NCBI RefSeq assembly: GCF_049800915.1
Contig: NZ_JBNAFY010000008.1
Location: 62,001-126,000, forward strand
Direction: 5' to 3'
DNA length: 64,000 nt
Origin: Amaricoccus macauensis_A
Lineage (GTDB): Bacteria; Pseudomonadota; Alphaproteobacteria; Rhodobacterales; Rhodobacteraceae
A program made the position numbers and the translations under genes. This document shows, in pieces, positions 51,498-61,018 of this stretch. Under the pieces are notes generated by a model that was given only the letters and a program-made list of their open reading frames with translations, made no database searches and was not told where the DNA came from. Numbering within the stretch: the first letter of the stretch is position 1; every line of letters begins with the position of its first letter.

Positions 51498-52547
51498 TCA
51501 GCGGTCAGGCCCCGTGGGGGGATAGTAAACCGGCGCGCTCGACTTCCGCATCATGAGTTCGACGTCAAAACGGATCCTCTCGATGAAATTCGTGTCGCGC
51601 CGAGCAATCGCCTCGACGAGATGTGCGCCGGCGGCCTTGCCAATCTTGCGCGCCGGCAAGCGAACCGTCGTCAGCGCAGGCTCCATCTCCGCCGAACCGG
51701 CGAAATCGCCGATCCCGACAACCGACAGATCGTTCGGAATGGAAAGCCCCAGCTTCATCGCGGCATAGATCGCACCGTGGGCGATGATATCATTGCCGCA
51801 GAGAAGCGCCGTGGGGCGATCCTCCTGGCTCAGAATTCGCAGACAAGCCGCCTTAGCCTCCGATAGACTGTAACGGGTTTCCGCACTCCAGCGTGGCTCG
51901 GAGATCACGCCATTCTGGTCGAACACGCTTCTCACGGCCTTCAGGCGGGCCCGGGCGCGGTCATTGTCGGAGACGGGAGGAAAAACCTGTCCGATCCGGC
52001 GATGACCGAGCATGGCGAGATGCTCAGCCGCGCACCGTCCTGCTTCCGCATTCTCGGCCCCGATGCAGGAGAAGGGGAAATCATCCGAGTAGTTCCAGAT
52101 TGCGACCATGGGGACCTCCTGCTCCTGCAGGAGCCGGATTGTGTCCGGACTGTGGTCGAGCCCGATCAATGCCACGCCATCGATACGATGTTCGAGGAGT
52201 TTGCGGAGGACAACGTATTCCGTGCCGAGATCGTATCCGTGGGATGAAAGCAGAAGTGTGAAGCCTTGGTCGCTGACGGTTTCGTTGAACGCCTGAACGA
52301 CCTCGGCGAAAATCGCGTAGCTCACTGTCGGGACGATGATGCCGATCGTCGCGCTTCGACGGCCATGCATCATCTGCGCTGCCCTGTTGCGGATGTAGCC
52401 CGATTTGCGGATGGCCGCGTCGATCTTCTTTCGAGTCGCCGGGTTGACAAGATCGGGATGGTTGAGCGCACGCGAAACCGTGGCCGGAGACACCCCTGCA
52501 AGCTTTGCTACGGAAACGATGTCAGCTTTATGGGTTTGTTTTGACAT
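51498..52547 (-). CDS. sauR: LacI-family regulator, candidate SauR
   Basis: 349 residues from ATG 52547 (MSKQTHKADIVSVAKLAGVS), with GGGGA eight bases upstream; an in-frame ATG at 52562 is possible. N-terminal LacI HTH (VAKLAGVSPATVSRALNHPDLV) and hinge RNRAAQMMHGRRS, then a periplasmic-binding-like ligand domain from about residue 65. It faces the sulfoacetate genes with an operator-like palindrome between. In Cupriavidus necator a LacI-type SauR controls sauSTU, so this role is strongly suggested. Confidence 0.85.
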   Translation of the reverse strand: MSKQTHKADIVSVAKLAGVSPATVSRALNHPDLVNPATRKKIDAAIRKSGYIRNRAAQMMHGRRSATIGIIVPTVSYAIFAEVVQAFNETVSDQGFTLLLSSHGYDLGTEYVVLRKLLEHRIDGVALIGLDHSPDTIRLLQEQEVPMVAIWNYSDDFPFSCIGAENAEAGRCAAEHLAMLGHRRIGQVFPPVSDNDRARARLKAVRSVFDQNGVISEPRWSAETRYSLSEAKAACLRILSQEDRPTALLCGNDIIAHGAIYAAMKLGLSIPNDLSVVGIGDFAGSAEMEPALTTVRLPARKIGKAAGAHLVEAIARRDTNFIERIRFDVELMMRKSSAPVYYPPTGPDR

Positions 52548-52575
52548 TCTATTTTTCCCCATGTGGAGATTAATA

Positions 52576-52589
52576 TGAAAACGTTTGCA
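52576..52589. promoter_or_regulatory. LacI-type operator
   Basis: TGAAAACGTTTGCA, with a central AACGTT, resembles the CG-centred palindromes of LacI/GalR operators. It lies 29 bp upstream of the LacI gene and in the leader of the divergent sauS gene, so both may be controlled. The 52548-52764 interval has no other recognisable site. Confidence 0.55.
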
Positions 52590-52764
52590 ATACTATTTTC
52601 ATTATCTAACCTGAGTCCAGTGCCGATCGAAAAAAGGTCGGATCAGGGAGAAAACAGGGAAACGCCATGTCAGGATTGCCAGCCGCATTGTGCCGCGAAA
52701 ACTTCTCGGTCCCAGAAGGAACTGGCGAGGACTCGATGGTCTCCGAAGCTTCGGGAGCGGGCAG

Positions 52765-54174
52765 ATGAATGTGTTTGACGAAGAGCTCGTGGTCGACGAA
52801 CTCATGGCGCGCGCGAGAGCGGCTCAGGCGAAGTTCGAAGCAGGCGGAAGTCAGGCACGATACGATCGCGCGGCTCAGGCTGCGGCTTGGGCAATCATGG
52901 AGCCGGGTCGCAACCGGGACCTTGCGGAACTTGCTGTCCGCAGCACCGGCCTTGGCAATGTGGCCGACAAGATCACCAAGAACCACCGCAAGACGCTGGG
53001 CCTGATGCGCGACATCCGAAATGCCCAGACTTTCGGTATTGTCTCCGATGATCCGGAAACCGGCATCACGACGATCATGCGGCCCATCGGGGTCATCGGG
53101 GCGGTCGTGCCCTCCACCAACCCGGCTGCGACACCGGCGAACAATATCATCAACGCGCTCAAGGGTGGCAATGCGATCATCCTTTCGCCATCGCCCAAGG
53201 GTGTGGCCTGCTGCGAGCGCCTGCTCGATTACATTCACGCCGAATTCGACAAGATCGGCGAGGATCACGCCCTGGTTCAAATGATCCCGCCCCCCGGCGG
53301 CAAGGCCAAGACCCAGCGTCTGCTCGAGACGGCGGATCTCGCGATCGTCACCGGGAGTCAGGACAATGTGCGCCGGGCCTATTCGAGTGGTACACCCGCG
53401 ATCGGAGTGGGTGCGGGCAATGTCACGGTCATCATCGACGAAACTGCGGATCTCTCCGAGGCTGCGGAAAAGATCGCTGCCTCGAAGACCTTCGACAATG
53501 CGACCTCCTGTTCCTCCGAAAACGCACTCGTCGTCGTGGACGAGATCTATGATGCATTTCTCGGTGCGCTCGAAGCCCATGGGGGCGCCATCGTGGAAAA
53601 AGCGGATGCGGGAGCCATCGTCTCGAAGCTTTGGGTGGACGGACATCTCAACAGGGAGGTGATCGGAAGAGACGCCGATGTTCTGGTGAAGGCGCTGGGG
53701 CTGGCCGGGAGCGTGGCGGCGGATACCTGCTTCATCGCCATCGAGACTGCCGGTATCGGACCGGAGCATCCCCTTTCGGGTGAAAAGCTCAGCCGGGTCG
53801 TCGCGGTCTATCGCGCGCGGGACTTTGCACATGCGGAAGCCCTTGCGCGGGAGATCCTCGAGCATCAGGGCGCGGGGCATTCCCTCGGTATCCACACCAG
53901 TGACACGCAGCGCCCCGTGGACCTCGCGCGGCGCATGCCCACCTGTCGCGTGATCGTCAATCAGGCACATTGCTTTGCCACCGGGGGCGCGTTCGACAAC
54001 GGCCTGCCCTTCTCACTCTCTATGGGTTGCGGAAGCTGGGGCGGCAACTCGATCGATGACAATCTTCACTGGCGGCATTTCGTCCAGCGCGCACGTGTGG
54101 TGCGGCAAATTTCACCCCGGGAACCGAGCGTCGAGGAGATTTTCGGCGACTACTGGAACGAGGCGGGCAAATGA
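52765..54174 (+). CDS. sauS: CoA-acylating sulfoacetaldehyde dehydrogenase (SauS)
   Basis: 469 residues from ATG 52765 (MNVFDEELVVDELM). An acylating aldehyde dehydrogenase: VIGAVVPSTNPAATPANN near residue 113, IGVGAGNVTVIID and the catalytic Cys in NATSCSSENAL near residue 249. In C. necator, SauS reduces sulfoacetyl-CoA to sulfoacetaldehyde with NADPH. The assignment to sulfoacetaldehyde rests on the neighbours (acyl-CoA ligase, xsc, pta). It overlaps the next gene by four bases. It lacks the tail peptide of the BMC enzyme at 12833. Confidence 0.85.
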   Translation: MNVFDEELVVDELMARARAAQAKFEAGGSQARYDRAAQAAAWAIMEPGRNRDLAELAVRSTGLGNVADKITKNHRKTLGLMRDIRNAQTFGIVSDDPETGITTIMRPIGVIGAVVPSTNPAATPANNIINALKGGNAIILSPSPKGVACCERLLDYIHAEFDKIGEDHALVQMIPPPGGKAKTQRLLETADLAIVTGSQDNVRRAYSSGTPAIGVGAGNVTVIIDETADLSEAAEKIAASKTFDNATSCSSENALVVVDEIYDAFLGALEAHGGAIVEKADAGAIVSKLWVDGHLNREVIGRDADVLVKALGLAGSVAADTCFIAIETAGIGPEHPLSGEKLSRVVAVYRARDFAHAEALAREILEHQGAGHSLGIHTSDTQRPVDLARRMPTCRVIVNQAHCFATGGAFDNGLPFSLSMGCGSWGGNSIDDNLHWRHFVQRARVVRQISPREPSVEEIFGDYWNEAGK

Positions 54175-55724
54175 GGATCGAGGTCGACGCCCCGCCCCAT
54201 GGCACCGTTCGCGACTGGATCGACCATCGCGCCGAGACGACACCCGACGGGATCAGCCATCTTTTCGCGGATGGTGCGGCCCCGCTGACCTGGGCGGCAC
54301 TTCGCGAGGAAGCACGAGGAATTGCCGGTCTCCTTTACGGGCTTGGCGCACGGAAGGGCGAGAGCGTTGCGCTGATGCTGCCCAATGGCCGCCCCGGTGT
54401 GCTTTGCCTCTTCGGCGCGCTCTATGGCGGATTTCGGGCAACCCTGATCAATCTCGTCGCGGGGGCGGATGCGATCGGGTATGCCCTGGAGCATTCCGGG
54501 GCGTGTTTCACCTTCGTCGGCGTGGACCAGCAGGATCTGCTCGCCACGGCCCTTGCCGGCAGGACGCTGACATTGCGGCCCATACAAGTGGACGACCGGG
54601 GGATTGCCTGGCCGGAGCGGGCGAGGCCGGGTGTGCTGCAGCCCTGCGGTCCGCGGGATGACGCGCTGCTGATGTATACGTCCGGAACCACCGGGCGACC
54701 CAAGGGCGTGATCCATTCGCATGCAAGCCTTCTGGCCGGCGGCTGGACAACCGCCATTGCGCATGAACTTGAGGAGTCGGATCGCGCACTCTGCGTCCTT
54801 CCATTCTACCATATCAACGGACTGTGCGTCACGATCATGGGGCCCCTGGTGACCGGCGGCTCGGTGGTGGTGTGCGAACGGTTCTCGGCGCGGCGGTTCT
54901 GGCGGCTGGCGGGCGAGCACAGGGTGACGTGGTTCTCCGTGGTGCCGACGATCATCTCGCACCTGCTGCACGGGGCGCACGATCCGGACCAAGCGACGCG
55001 GAATGCCATTCGGTTTGGCCGGTCGGCCTCCTCCGCACTTTCCCCCGATGTTCACGCGGCGTTCGAGGCACGGTTCGACGTTTCGATCGTCGAGACCATG
55101 GGGCTGACGGAAACGGCTGCGCAGATCCTCTCGAACCCGCTCCCGTCCGGGCAGCGGAAGGTCGGTTCGCCGGGACGGGCCTACGGCAACGAGGTGGCCA
55201 TCCTGACTTCGGAGGGAATTCCGGCGGAGACCGGGACGGAGGGCGAGATTGCCGTGCGCGGCCCCAACGTGATGAAGGAATATTTCCGCAACCCGGACGC
55301 GACGGCGGCCACGATCACGGCCGATGGCTGGCTGCGCACCGGGGATCTCGGGCGGATGGATGCGGATGGATATGTCTTTGTCACGGGGCGGCTCAAGGAG
55401 CTGATCATCAAGGGCGGCGAGAATATCGCGCCCCGCGAGGTGGACGAGGCGCTGTATTCGCATCCCGATATTGTCGAGGCAGCGGCCTTCGCACGCCCCT
55501 GTGTCAGCATGGGCGAGCGGGTCGAGGCGGCCGTGAAGCTGCGCAATGGATCCGGGGTTTCGGCAGAGGATCTGATCCGCATTTGCCAGGACAGGCTCGG
55601 CACCTTCAAGAGCCCCGAGATGATCCATTTCATGGAGGATCTGCCCAAGGGACCCTCGGGCAAAATCCAGCGGATGAAACTCGCGGAACTCACCGCCCTC
55701 CCGGAACCGGCCATCCAAGCCTAA
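54171..55724 (+). CDS. sauT: Sulfoacetate-CoA ligase (SauT), AMP-forming
   Basis: 517 residues. Adenylate-forming motifs: YTSGTTGRPKGV near residue 168, GLTETAAQ near residue 311, WLRTGDLGRMD near residue 386 and the C-terminal catalytic Lys in GKIQRMKL. It activates a carboxylate with ATP and CoA; SauT does this for sulfoacetate. Coupled to sauS by an ATGA overlap and followed by the importer genes. Confidence 0.85.
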   Translation: MRIEVDAPPHGTVRDWIDHRAETTPDGISHLFADGAAPLTWAALREEARGIAGLLYGLGARKGESVALMLPNGRPGVLCLFGALYGGFRATLINLVAGADAIGYALEHSGACFTFVGVDQQDLLATALAGRTLTLRPIQVDDRGIAWPERARPGVLQPCGPRDDALLMYTSGTTGRPKGVIHSHASLLAGGWTTAIAHELEESDRALCVLPFYHINGLCVTIMGPLVTGGSVVVCERFSARRFWRLAGEHRVTWFSVVPTIISHLLHGAHDPDQATRNAIRFGRSASSALSPDVHAAFEARFDVSIVETMGLTETAAQILSNPLPSGQRKVGSPGRAYGNEVAILTSEGIPAETGTEGEIAVRGPNVMKEYFRNPDATAATITADGWLRTGDLGRMDADGYVFVTGRLKELIIKGGENIAPREVDEALYSHPDIVEAAAFARPCVSMGERVEAAVKLRNGSGVSAEDLIRICQDRLGTFKSPEMIHFMEDLPKGPSGKIQRMKLAELTALPEPAIQA

Positions 55725-55983
55725 GGGAGCAATCGAGACACACGGAAAGAGACGCTAAGGAGGATTCCCAGGACCGGGTGTGAAATGAAACGGAGCAACT
55801 GAAGGCCAATTCCCGAAGCCTGCTTCGTTCCGCCGGAAACACGACCGGATCCATCGCAACTTCATACCGGCCACGTCGAAGAGCCGGACTCGAAGACAGG
55901 AGGGCCGCAGCAGCGGCCAACCAACAGGACCAAAAACGGCCCGCCGAATGGCGGCAGAACCGACAACCCAGGGAGGTCTGAAG
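55725..55983. other. 259-bp structured leader between sauT and the importer
   Basis: No gene. Two hairpins: GGCCGC-AGCA-GCGGCC at 55903-55918 and CCGCC-GAAT-GGCGG at 55941-55954. GGGAGG before ATG 55984 is the ribosome site of the importer gene. Could hold a secondary promoter or mRNA processing site. No known riboswitch class recognised. Confidence 0.55.
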
Positions 55984-56958
55984 ATGAACAAGACAAAAAC
56001 ACGGCGCAATGCGCGTCTGGCGAGCTCCGCGGTGCCCGCGATCGCACTGGCATGCGGCATCGGCGCGATGTCTCCGGTGGCGGCACAGGATTATCCCAAC
56101 CGCCCGGTGGAACTGGTCGTGACCTTCGGGCCCGGCGGGGGCGCCGATCTGATGGGCCGACAGATGTCGCGCCTTCTCGAAGACCCGCTGGGCGTACCGG
56201 TTCCGGTAGCGAACGTGGCCGGGGCTTCAGGCAATGCGGGGCTCACCCGGTTGAGAACCAACCCGGAAGACGGCTACACGATGGGCACGCTGATTTCGCT
56301 CACCGTCGCGTCCTGGGCGTCAGGGCTCGGGGACAACACGCCCGAGGACTTCCGGGTGGTCGCAGTTGTCCAGAGCTCGCCAAGCTTTCTCTTCGTTCCA
56401 GCCAGCAGCGCCCATCAGTCCGCCGAAGACCTCTTTGAGTATGCCCGTGAGAATCCCGGCGAGATCACGGTCGCGACCTCCGGGTATGGCACGCAGGATG
56501 ACGTGACCCTCGATCTTCTCGCCCGCGACGGTGTCGAGATGTCGAACGTGCCCTTCCAGTCCCCGGGCGAGCGCTATGCCGCGCCGATCGGTGGGCACAC
56601 GGCCGTGCTCTACGAAGAGCCGGGAGATGTGGCGCAGTTCATCAAGGCGGGTCAGTTGAAGCCCCTGGTCACGTTCTCCGAAGAGCGCCATCCGGAATTT
56701 CCGGACGTCCCGACCTCTGCCGAACTGGGCTTCGACATTTCCGGGCTGGACAACTATCGCAGCATCGCCGTGCGGGCGGGTACCCCCGAGGAAATTGTTG
56801 CCAAGCTCGAAGCCGCGGTGCTCGAGGCCGTGCATTCCGAGGAATGGCAGGAGTTCTGCACCGCGAGCTACACCTGCATTGAGCCGATCACCGGCGCAGA
56901 GGCGCAGTCAATGATCGGTGATTTCCGCGATCTGATCGCAGAACAGCTCGGATCGTAA
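55984..56958 (+). CDS. TTT solute-binding protein (TctC-like), candidate sulfoacetate receptor
   Basis: 324 residues from ATG 55984, with GGGAGG upstream. Sec signal from about residue 12 to MSPVAAQ (cleavage near 34). Bug-family core: YPNRPVELVVTFGPGGGADLMGR and NVAGASGNAGLTRL. In this operon it would capture sulfoacetate or a related sulfonate. Two Cys in FCTASYTC near the end may form a disulfide. Confidence 0.88.
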   Translation: MNKTKTRRNARLASSAVPAIALACGIGAMSPVAAQDYPNRPVELVVTFGPGGGADLMGRQMSRLLEDPLGVPVPVANVAGASGNAGLTRLRTNPEDGYTMGTLISLTVASWASGLGDNTPEDFRVVAVVQSSPSFLFVPASSAHQSAEDLFEYARENPGEITVATSGYGTQDDVTLDLLARDGVEMSNVPFQSPGERYAAPIGGHTAVLYEEPGDVAQFIKAGQLKPLVTFSEERHPEFPDVPTSAELGFDISGLDNYRSIAVRAGTPEEIVAKLEAAVLEAVHSEEWQEFCTASYTCIEPITGAEAQSMIGDFRDLIAEQLGS

Positions 56959-57013
56959 CATGGATGGCTCGAGATACTCCGAAGCGGACGCCTTCCAGGA
57001 GCTCGGGAGCAAG

Positions 57014-57559
57014 ATGACGGAGGAGCGGCGCGGCTTCTCCCTCGTCCAGCCGCTGCTGCTGCCGGGATTCCTGCTTGCGTTCGGCATGTTCATGCCCAGC
57101 CTGATGTTCCAGCATGAGGCACCCCACCCGGCGGACGGAGCCTTCGGCCCGGCGGCCTGGCCCGAAACTGCCCTTCTTGGCCTCGCGATCCTGTCGGCGA
57201 TCTGGTTCGGTCGCGAGATCATCGTGATGAACTCGCCCGACGCCGAGCCGACGCTGGTCGCCCCTGCGGACAGCGAGGGCTACAACTATGGGCGTGCTGC
57301 ACTCTGGATCGGGCTGATCCTCGCCTATGGGTGGCTGCTCCCCTATACCGGATTTCCGCTGACCACCGTGATCTTCATCACTGTCTGGTGCTTTCTCGGC
57401 GGACTGCAGAGCCCGTTTCTCGTCTTGTCCATGGCCTTTGGCGGAACCTTCGTCCTGCTCTGGGTCTTCATGGGGCTGGCGCTCATGCCCCTGAGCCGCG
57501 GAACAGGGATCTTCGATACATTCACGATCTGGCTGCTGCACACAGTCGGGATCTACTGA
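57014..57559 (+). CDS. TTT small membrane subunit (TctB-like)
   Basis: 181 residues from ATG 57014, chosen for GGGAG just before it; ATG 56960 in the same frame would add 18 residues. Four hydrophobic segments (about 16-33, 45-62, 100-120, 123-150). It follows the binding protein by 55 bp and precedes TctA by 12 bp. Membrane partner in the sulfonate importer. Confidence 0.85.
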   Translation: MTEERRGFSLVQPLLLPGFLLAFGMFMPSLMFQHEAPHPADGAFGPAAWPETALLGLAILSAIWFGREIIVMNSPDAEPTLVAPADSEGYNYGRAALWIGLILAYGWLLPYTGFPLTTVIFITVWCFLGGLQSPFLVLSMAFGGTFVLLWVFMGLALMPLSRGTGIFDTFTIWLLHTVGIY

Positions 57560-57571
57560 GGGAACTCTGCC

Positions 57572-59077
57572 ATGAACTCGTTCGAGCTATTGGCCGGTGG
57601 ATTCCAGGCGGCCTTTCACTTCCACAACTTCCTCACGATCATCGTGGGTCTCATGGTTGGCGTCATCGCAGGCGCCTTGCCGGGCATCTCCTTCGTGAAC
57701 GCGATGGCCATGGCCTTGCCCTTCACCTACGTGATGGAGCCCACGCAATCGATGCTGTTCCTCGGCGGCATCTATTGCGGCGGCGTGTTTGGCGGGTCGA
57801 TCTCCGCCATCATGATCAACGTGCCTGGGACGCCGGCTTCCCTGCCCGCCACGTGGGAGGGCTACCCGATGACCCGGAAAGGCGAGGTGAAGCGCGCGCT
57901 CGCGATCGCCGTCACCGCGTCTGCCACCGGGGGACTTGCCAGTGCGCTGATGCTGGCCTTCCTGTCCGCGCCCTTTGCCACATTTGCCCTCAAGTTCTCG
58001 CAACCCGAGTTCTTCGCCGCGACGATTCTGGGGCTCGTCAGTGTGGTGGCGATTGCCAAGGACCGGCCAATCGTGACCCTGATCTCGCTTCTGCTCGGGA
58101 TCGCCGTCGGCACCGTGGGCGTGGACCCGCTCTATGGTCAGGCCCGGTTCAGCTTCGGTGTGCCCGAGATGGAAAGCGGCATCCGGTTCGTCGTGGTAAT
58201 GATCGGGCTCTTTGCGATCAGCGAGGTCATCGACCTCCTCGTGACAAACCGCGACCTGCGCCCGAAGAACGGCAGCGGGAAGGGTCTCGGCTTGAAGATT
58301 GCCGACATCCTGCGGGTCAAGGGCGCGATCTTTCGGGGCACGGGCCTTGGCTGCGTCATCGGGTTGATTCCGGGTGCCGGGGCGACGCCGGGCGCCGTGA
58401 TCGCCTATGGTGTCGAGAAGCAGATCTCCAAGCGCAGTGATGATTTCGGAAGCGGCGTAGACGAGGGTCTGGCAGCGCCGGAATCCGCAAAGAACGCGAC
58501 CACCGGTGCGGCCATGGTTCCCCTGCTCACGCTGGGCATCCCAGGAAGTGCCGCGACTGCGATCATGCTGGCTGCGATGATGATCCACGGCGTGAACCCG
58601 GGACCACTGCTCTTCATCATGGACCCGTCGATGGTCTACACGATCTTCGCCGCAATGATCATTGCCAATATCCTGATGATCTTTGCCGGAGTGGGCGTGG
58701 CACAGATCTTCTCGACCCTGATGAAGACACCGCCCGTAATCATGGCTGCCTTCATCATCGTGCTCAGCGTCGTCGGCGCCTACGGGGTGCGCAACAACAT
58801 CTTCGATGTGCATGTGTGTCTCGCCTTCGGCGTGCTGGGCTGGGGCATGAAGCGGATCGGTTTTCCGACGGCACCGTTGGTGCTCGGCGTGATCCTCGGC
58901 CCGCTGGCGGAGCGCTACTTCCTGACCTCTCTCGCGAACGCTCATCAGGACTGGACCGTCTTCTTCACCAGGCCGATCAGCGCCACGATCCTCGCGCTCG
59001 CGCTCGCCTTCGTTCTCTGGTCGCTCTGGCCAAACATCCGTTCCGTGTGGCGGCGCCTGTCGCACCGCTACGCCTGA
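57572..59077 (+). CDS. TTT large membrane subunit (TctA-like)
   Basis: 501 residues, about twelve spans. AGALPGISFVNAMAMALPF near residue 32, GGVFGGSISAIMINVPGTP near residue 71 and a second GLIPGAGATPGAVIAYG copy. Completes the tripartite importer for the sulfoacetate operon, where other bacteria use the MFS carrier SauU. Its paralogue is the TctA gene at 41452. Confidence 0.93.
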   Translation: MNSFELLAGGFQAAFHFHNFLTIIVGLMVGVIAGALPGISFVNAMAMALPFTYVMEPTQSMLFLGGIYCGGVFGGSISAIMINVPGTPASLPATWEGYPMTRKGEVKRALAIAVTASATGGLASALMLAFLSAPFATFALKFSQPEFFAATILGLVSVVAIAKDRPIVTLISLLLGIAVGTVGVDPLYGQARFSFGVPEMESGIRFVVVMIGLFAISEVIDLLVTNRDLRPKNGSGKGLGLKIADILRVKGAIFRGTGLGCVIGLIPGAGATPGAVIAYGVEKQISKRSDDFGSGVDEGLAAPESAKNATTGAAMVPLLTLGIPGSAATAIMLAAMMIHGVNPGPLLFIMDPSMVYTIFAAMIIANILMIFAGVGVAQIFSTLMKTPPVIMAAFIIVLSVVGAYGVRNNIFDVHVCLAFGVLGWGMKRIGFPTAPLVLGVILGPLAERYFLTSLANAHQDWTVFFTRPISATILALALAFVLWSLWPNIRSVWRRLSHRYA

Positions 59078-59084
59078 CACAGGA

Positions 59085-59109
59085 ACCGGGTTCGCCCGAC
59101 GGGCCCGGT
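59085..59109. other. Inverted repeat in the tctA-xsc gap
   Basis: ACCGGG at 59085-59090 pairs with CCCGGT at 59104-59109; an inner GCCCG-A-CGGGC strengthens the fold. It lies in the 58-bp gap before xsc. It might be an RNA structure that tunes xsc expression or a processing site. Too short for a confident call. Confidence 0.35.
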
Positions 59110-59135
59110 GCGATCCCAAACTGGAGTATTCAAAG

Positions 59136-60914
59136 ATGAAAATGACGACCGAAGAGGCCTTCGTCAAAGTCCTTCAGATGCACGGCATCAAGCATGCCTT
59201 TGGCATCATCGGATCGGCCATGATGCCCATCTCGGATCTGTTCCCGAAGGCAGGGATCAGCTTCTGGGACTGCGCCCACGAGTGCAATGCCGGAATGATG
59301 GCCGACGGTTACACCCGCGCAACCGGGGAAATGTCGATGGTAGTGGCGCAGAACGGGCCGGGCATCACCTCGCTCGTGACGCCGGTCAAGACCGCCTACT
59401 GGAACCACACGCCGCTTCTCGTCGTCACGCCCCAGGCCGCGAACAAGACCATTGGGCAGGGCGGGTTCCAGGAAGTCGAGCAGATGGCGCTTCTGGAGGA
59501 CATGGTTGCCTACCAGGAGGAGGTGCGCGATCCCTCCCGCATGGCCGAGGTGCTCAACCGGGTGATCCTCCAGGCCCGGCGCGCCTCTGCGCCTGCGCAG
59601 ATCAATGTCCCGCGCGATTTCTGGACCCAGGTCATCGACATCAACCTCCCGCTGGTGGTCGAGTTCGAGCGCCCCTCGGGCGGGGAAGCGGCTGTCCGCA
59701 AGGCGGCTGACCTGCTCTCCGAAGCGAAGTTCCCGGTCATTCTCAATGGGGCCGGCGTGGTTCTCGGTGGTGCGATTGATGACTCGCGGATGCTCGCCGA
59801 GCGCCTCGATGCACCGGTCTGCTGTGGCTACCAGCACAACGACGCCTTCCCCGGTTCGCACCCGCTTTCCGTGGGGCCGCTCGGCTACAACGGGTCGAAG
59901 GCCGCGATGGAGCTGATCTCGAAGGCCGACGTGGTGCTCTGCCTGGGGACGCGGCTCAACCCGTTCTCGACCCTGCCCGGATACGGGATCGACTATTGGC
60001 CGAAGGATGCGAAGATCATTCAGGTCGACATCAATCCAGATCGGATTGGGCTCACCAAGCCGGTGACCGTCGGCATTGTCGGTGATGCAAAGAAGGTTGC
60101 GCAGGGCATTCTGTCACAGCTTTCCGACATTGCGGGCGATGCGGATCGGGAAGAGCGTCGCGCTCTGATCGCAAGGACCAAATCCGCCTGGGCGCAGGAA
60201 CTGACCTCGCTCGACCACGAGGATGACGATCCGGGCACCACCTGGAATGAGCGCGCGCGCAACCGCGAGCCGGAGAAGATGTCGCCCCGCATGGCCTGGC
60301 GCGCGATCACGGCCGCGCTGCCGAAGGGGGCGATCATGACCTCGGATATCGGCAACAACTGCGCCATCGGCAATGCCTACCCCCAGTTCGAGGAGGGCCG
60401 CAAATATCTCGCGCCTGGCCTGTTCGGACCCTGCGGCTACGGCTTCCCGGCCATCCTCGGAGCGAAGATCGGCTGCCCGGACGTGCCGGTGGTGGGCTTT
60501 GCCGGAGACGGCGCCTTCGGGATCTCGATGAACGAGATGGTCTCGATCTCACGCCCCGAATGGCCAGCGATCACCATGGTGATTTTCCGCAACTACCAGT
60601 GGGGTGCGGAGAAGCGGAACACGACGTTGTGGTTCGAGGACAACTTCGTCGGAACCGAGCTCTCCACGGAGGTCAACTACGCGGGGATTGCACGGGCCTG
60701 TGGTGTCGATGGCGTTCAGGTCACGACCATGGAGCAACTCACCGACGAGCTGGCCCGGGCAATTCGCCGCCAGATGACCGAGGGCAAGACGACCTTCATC
60801 GAGGTCCTGCTCAACCAGGAGCTTGGTGAGCCCTTCCGCCGCGACGCGATGAAGAAACCTGTCGAAGTGGCACCCATTCAGGCTGAGGACATGCGCGAAC
60901 AGGTTTTCGCCTGA
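59136..60914 (+). CDS. xsc: Sulfoacetaldehyde acetyltransferase (Xsc)
   Basis: 592 residues, usual Xsc length. ThDP-enzyme layout: N-terminal FGIIGSAMMPISDLFP with ECNAGMMADGYTR, central domain from about 190, C-terminal ThDP site FAGDGAFGISMNEMVSI ending near IFRNYQWG. Closely resembles Xsc of roseobacters. It converts sulfoacetaldehyde plus phosphate to acetyl phosphate and sulfite. The desulfonation step of sulfoacetate, taurine and isethionate breakdown. GGAG lies before ATG 59136. Confidence 0.95.
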   Translation: MKMTTEEAFVKVLQMHGIKHAFGIIGSAMMPISDLFPKAGISFWDCAHECNAGMMADGYTRATGEMSMVVAQNGPGITSLVTPVKTAYWNHTPLLVVTPQAANKTIGQGGFQEVEQMALLEDMVAYQEEVRDPSRMAEVLNRVILQARRASAPAQINVPRDFWTQVIDINLPLVVEFERPSGGEAAVRKAADLLSEAKFPVILNGAGVVLGGAIDDSRMLAERLDAPVCCGYQHNDAFPGSHPLSVGPLGYNGSKAAMELISKADVVLCLGTRLNPFSTLPGYGIDYWPKDAKIIQVDINPDRIGLTKPVTVGIVGDAKKVAQGILSQLSDIAGDADREERRALIARTKSAWAQELTSLDHEDDDPGTTWNERARNREPEKMSPRMAWRAITAALPKGAIMTSDIGNNCAIGNAYPQFEEGRKYLAPGLFGPCGYGFPAILGAKIGCPDVPVVGFAGDGAFGISMNEMVSISRPEWPAITMVIFRNYQWGAEKRNTTLWFEDNFVGTELSTEVNYAGIARACGVDGVQVTTMEQLTDELARAIRRQMTEGKTTFIEVLLNQELGEPFRRDAMKKPVEVAPIQAEDMREQVFA

Positions 60915-61018
60915 TCCCGCTGTCGGCCTGACGCAGTCCCGTCGTGGAAATGTCTCTCCCCCCCGTACCGCGACGGGACTCACCGAGCCAAAGGCATGAA
61001 TCCAAGGAAATGTGAGCC

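Noticed and set aside
54150..55718. A 522-codon frame antisense to sauT
   Set aside because: Sense strand has all adenylate-forming motifs; the antisense shows none.
57587..59167. A 526-codon open frame antisense to tctA
   Set aside because: His/Asp/Arg-rich translation with no domain; the sense strand codes a clear TctA.
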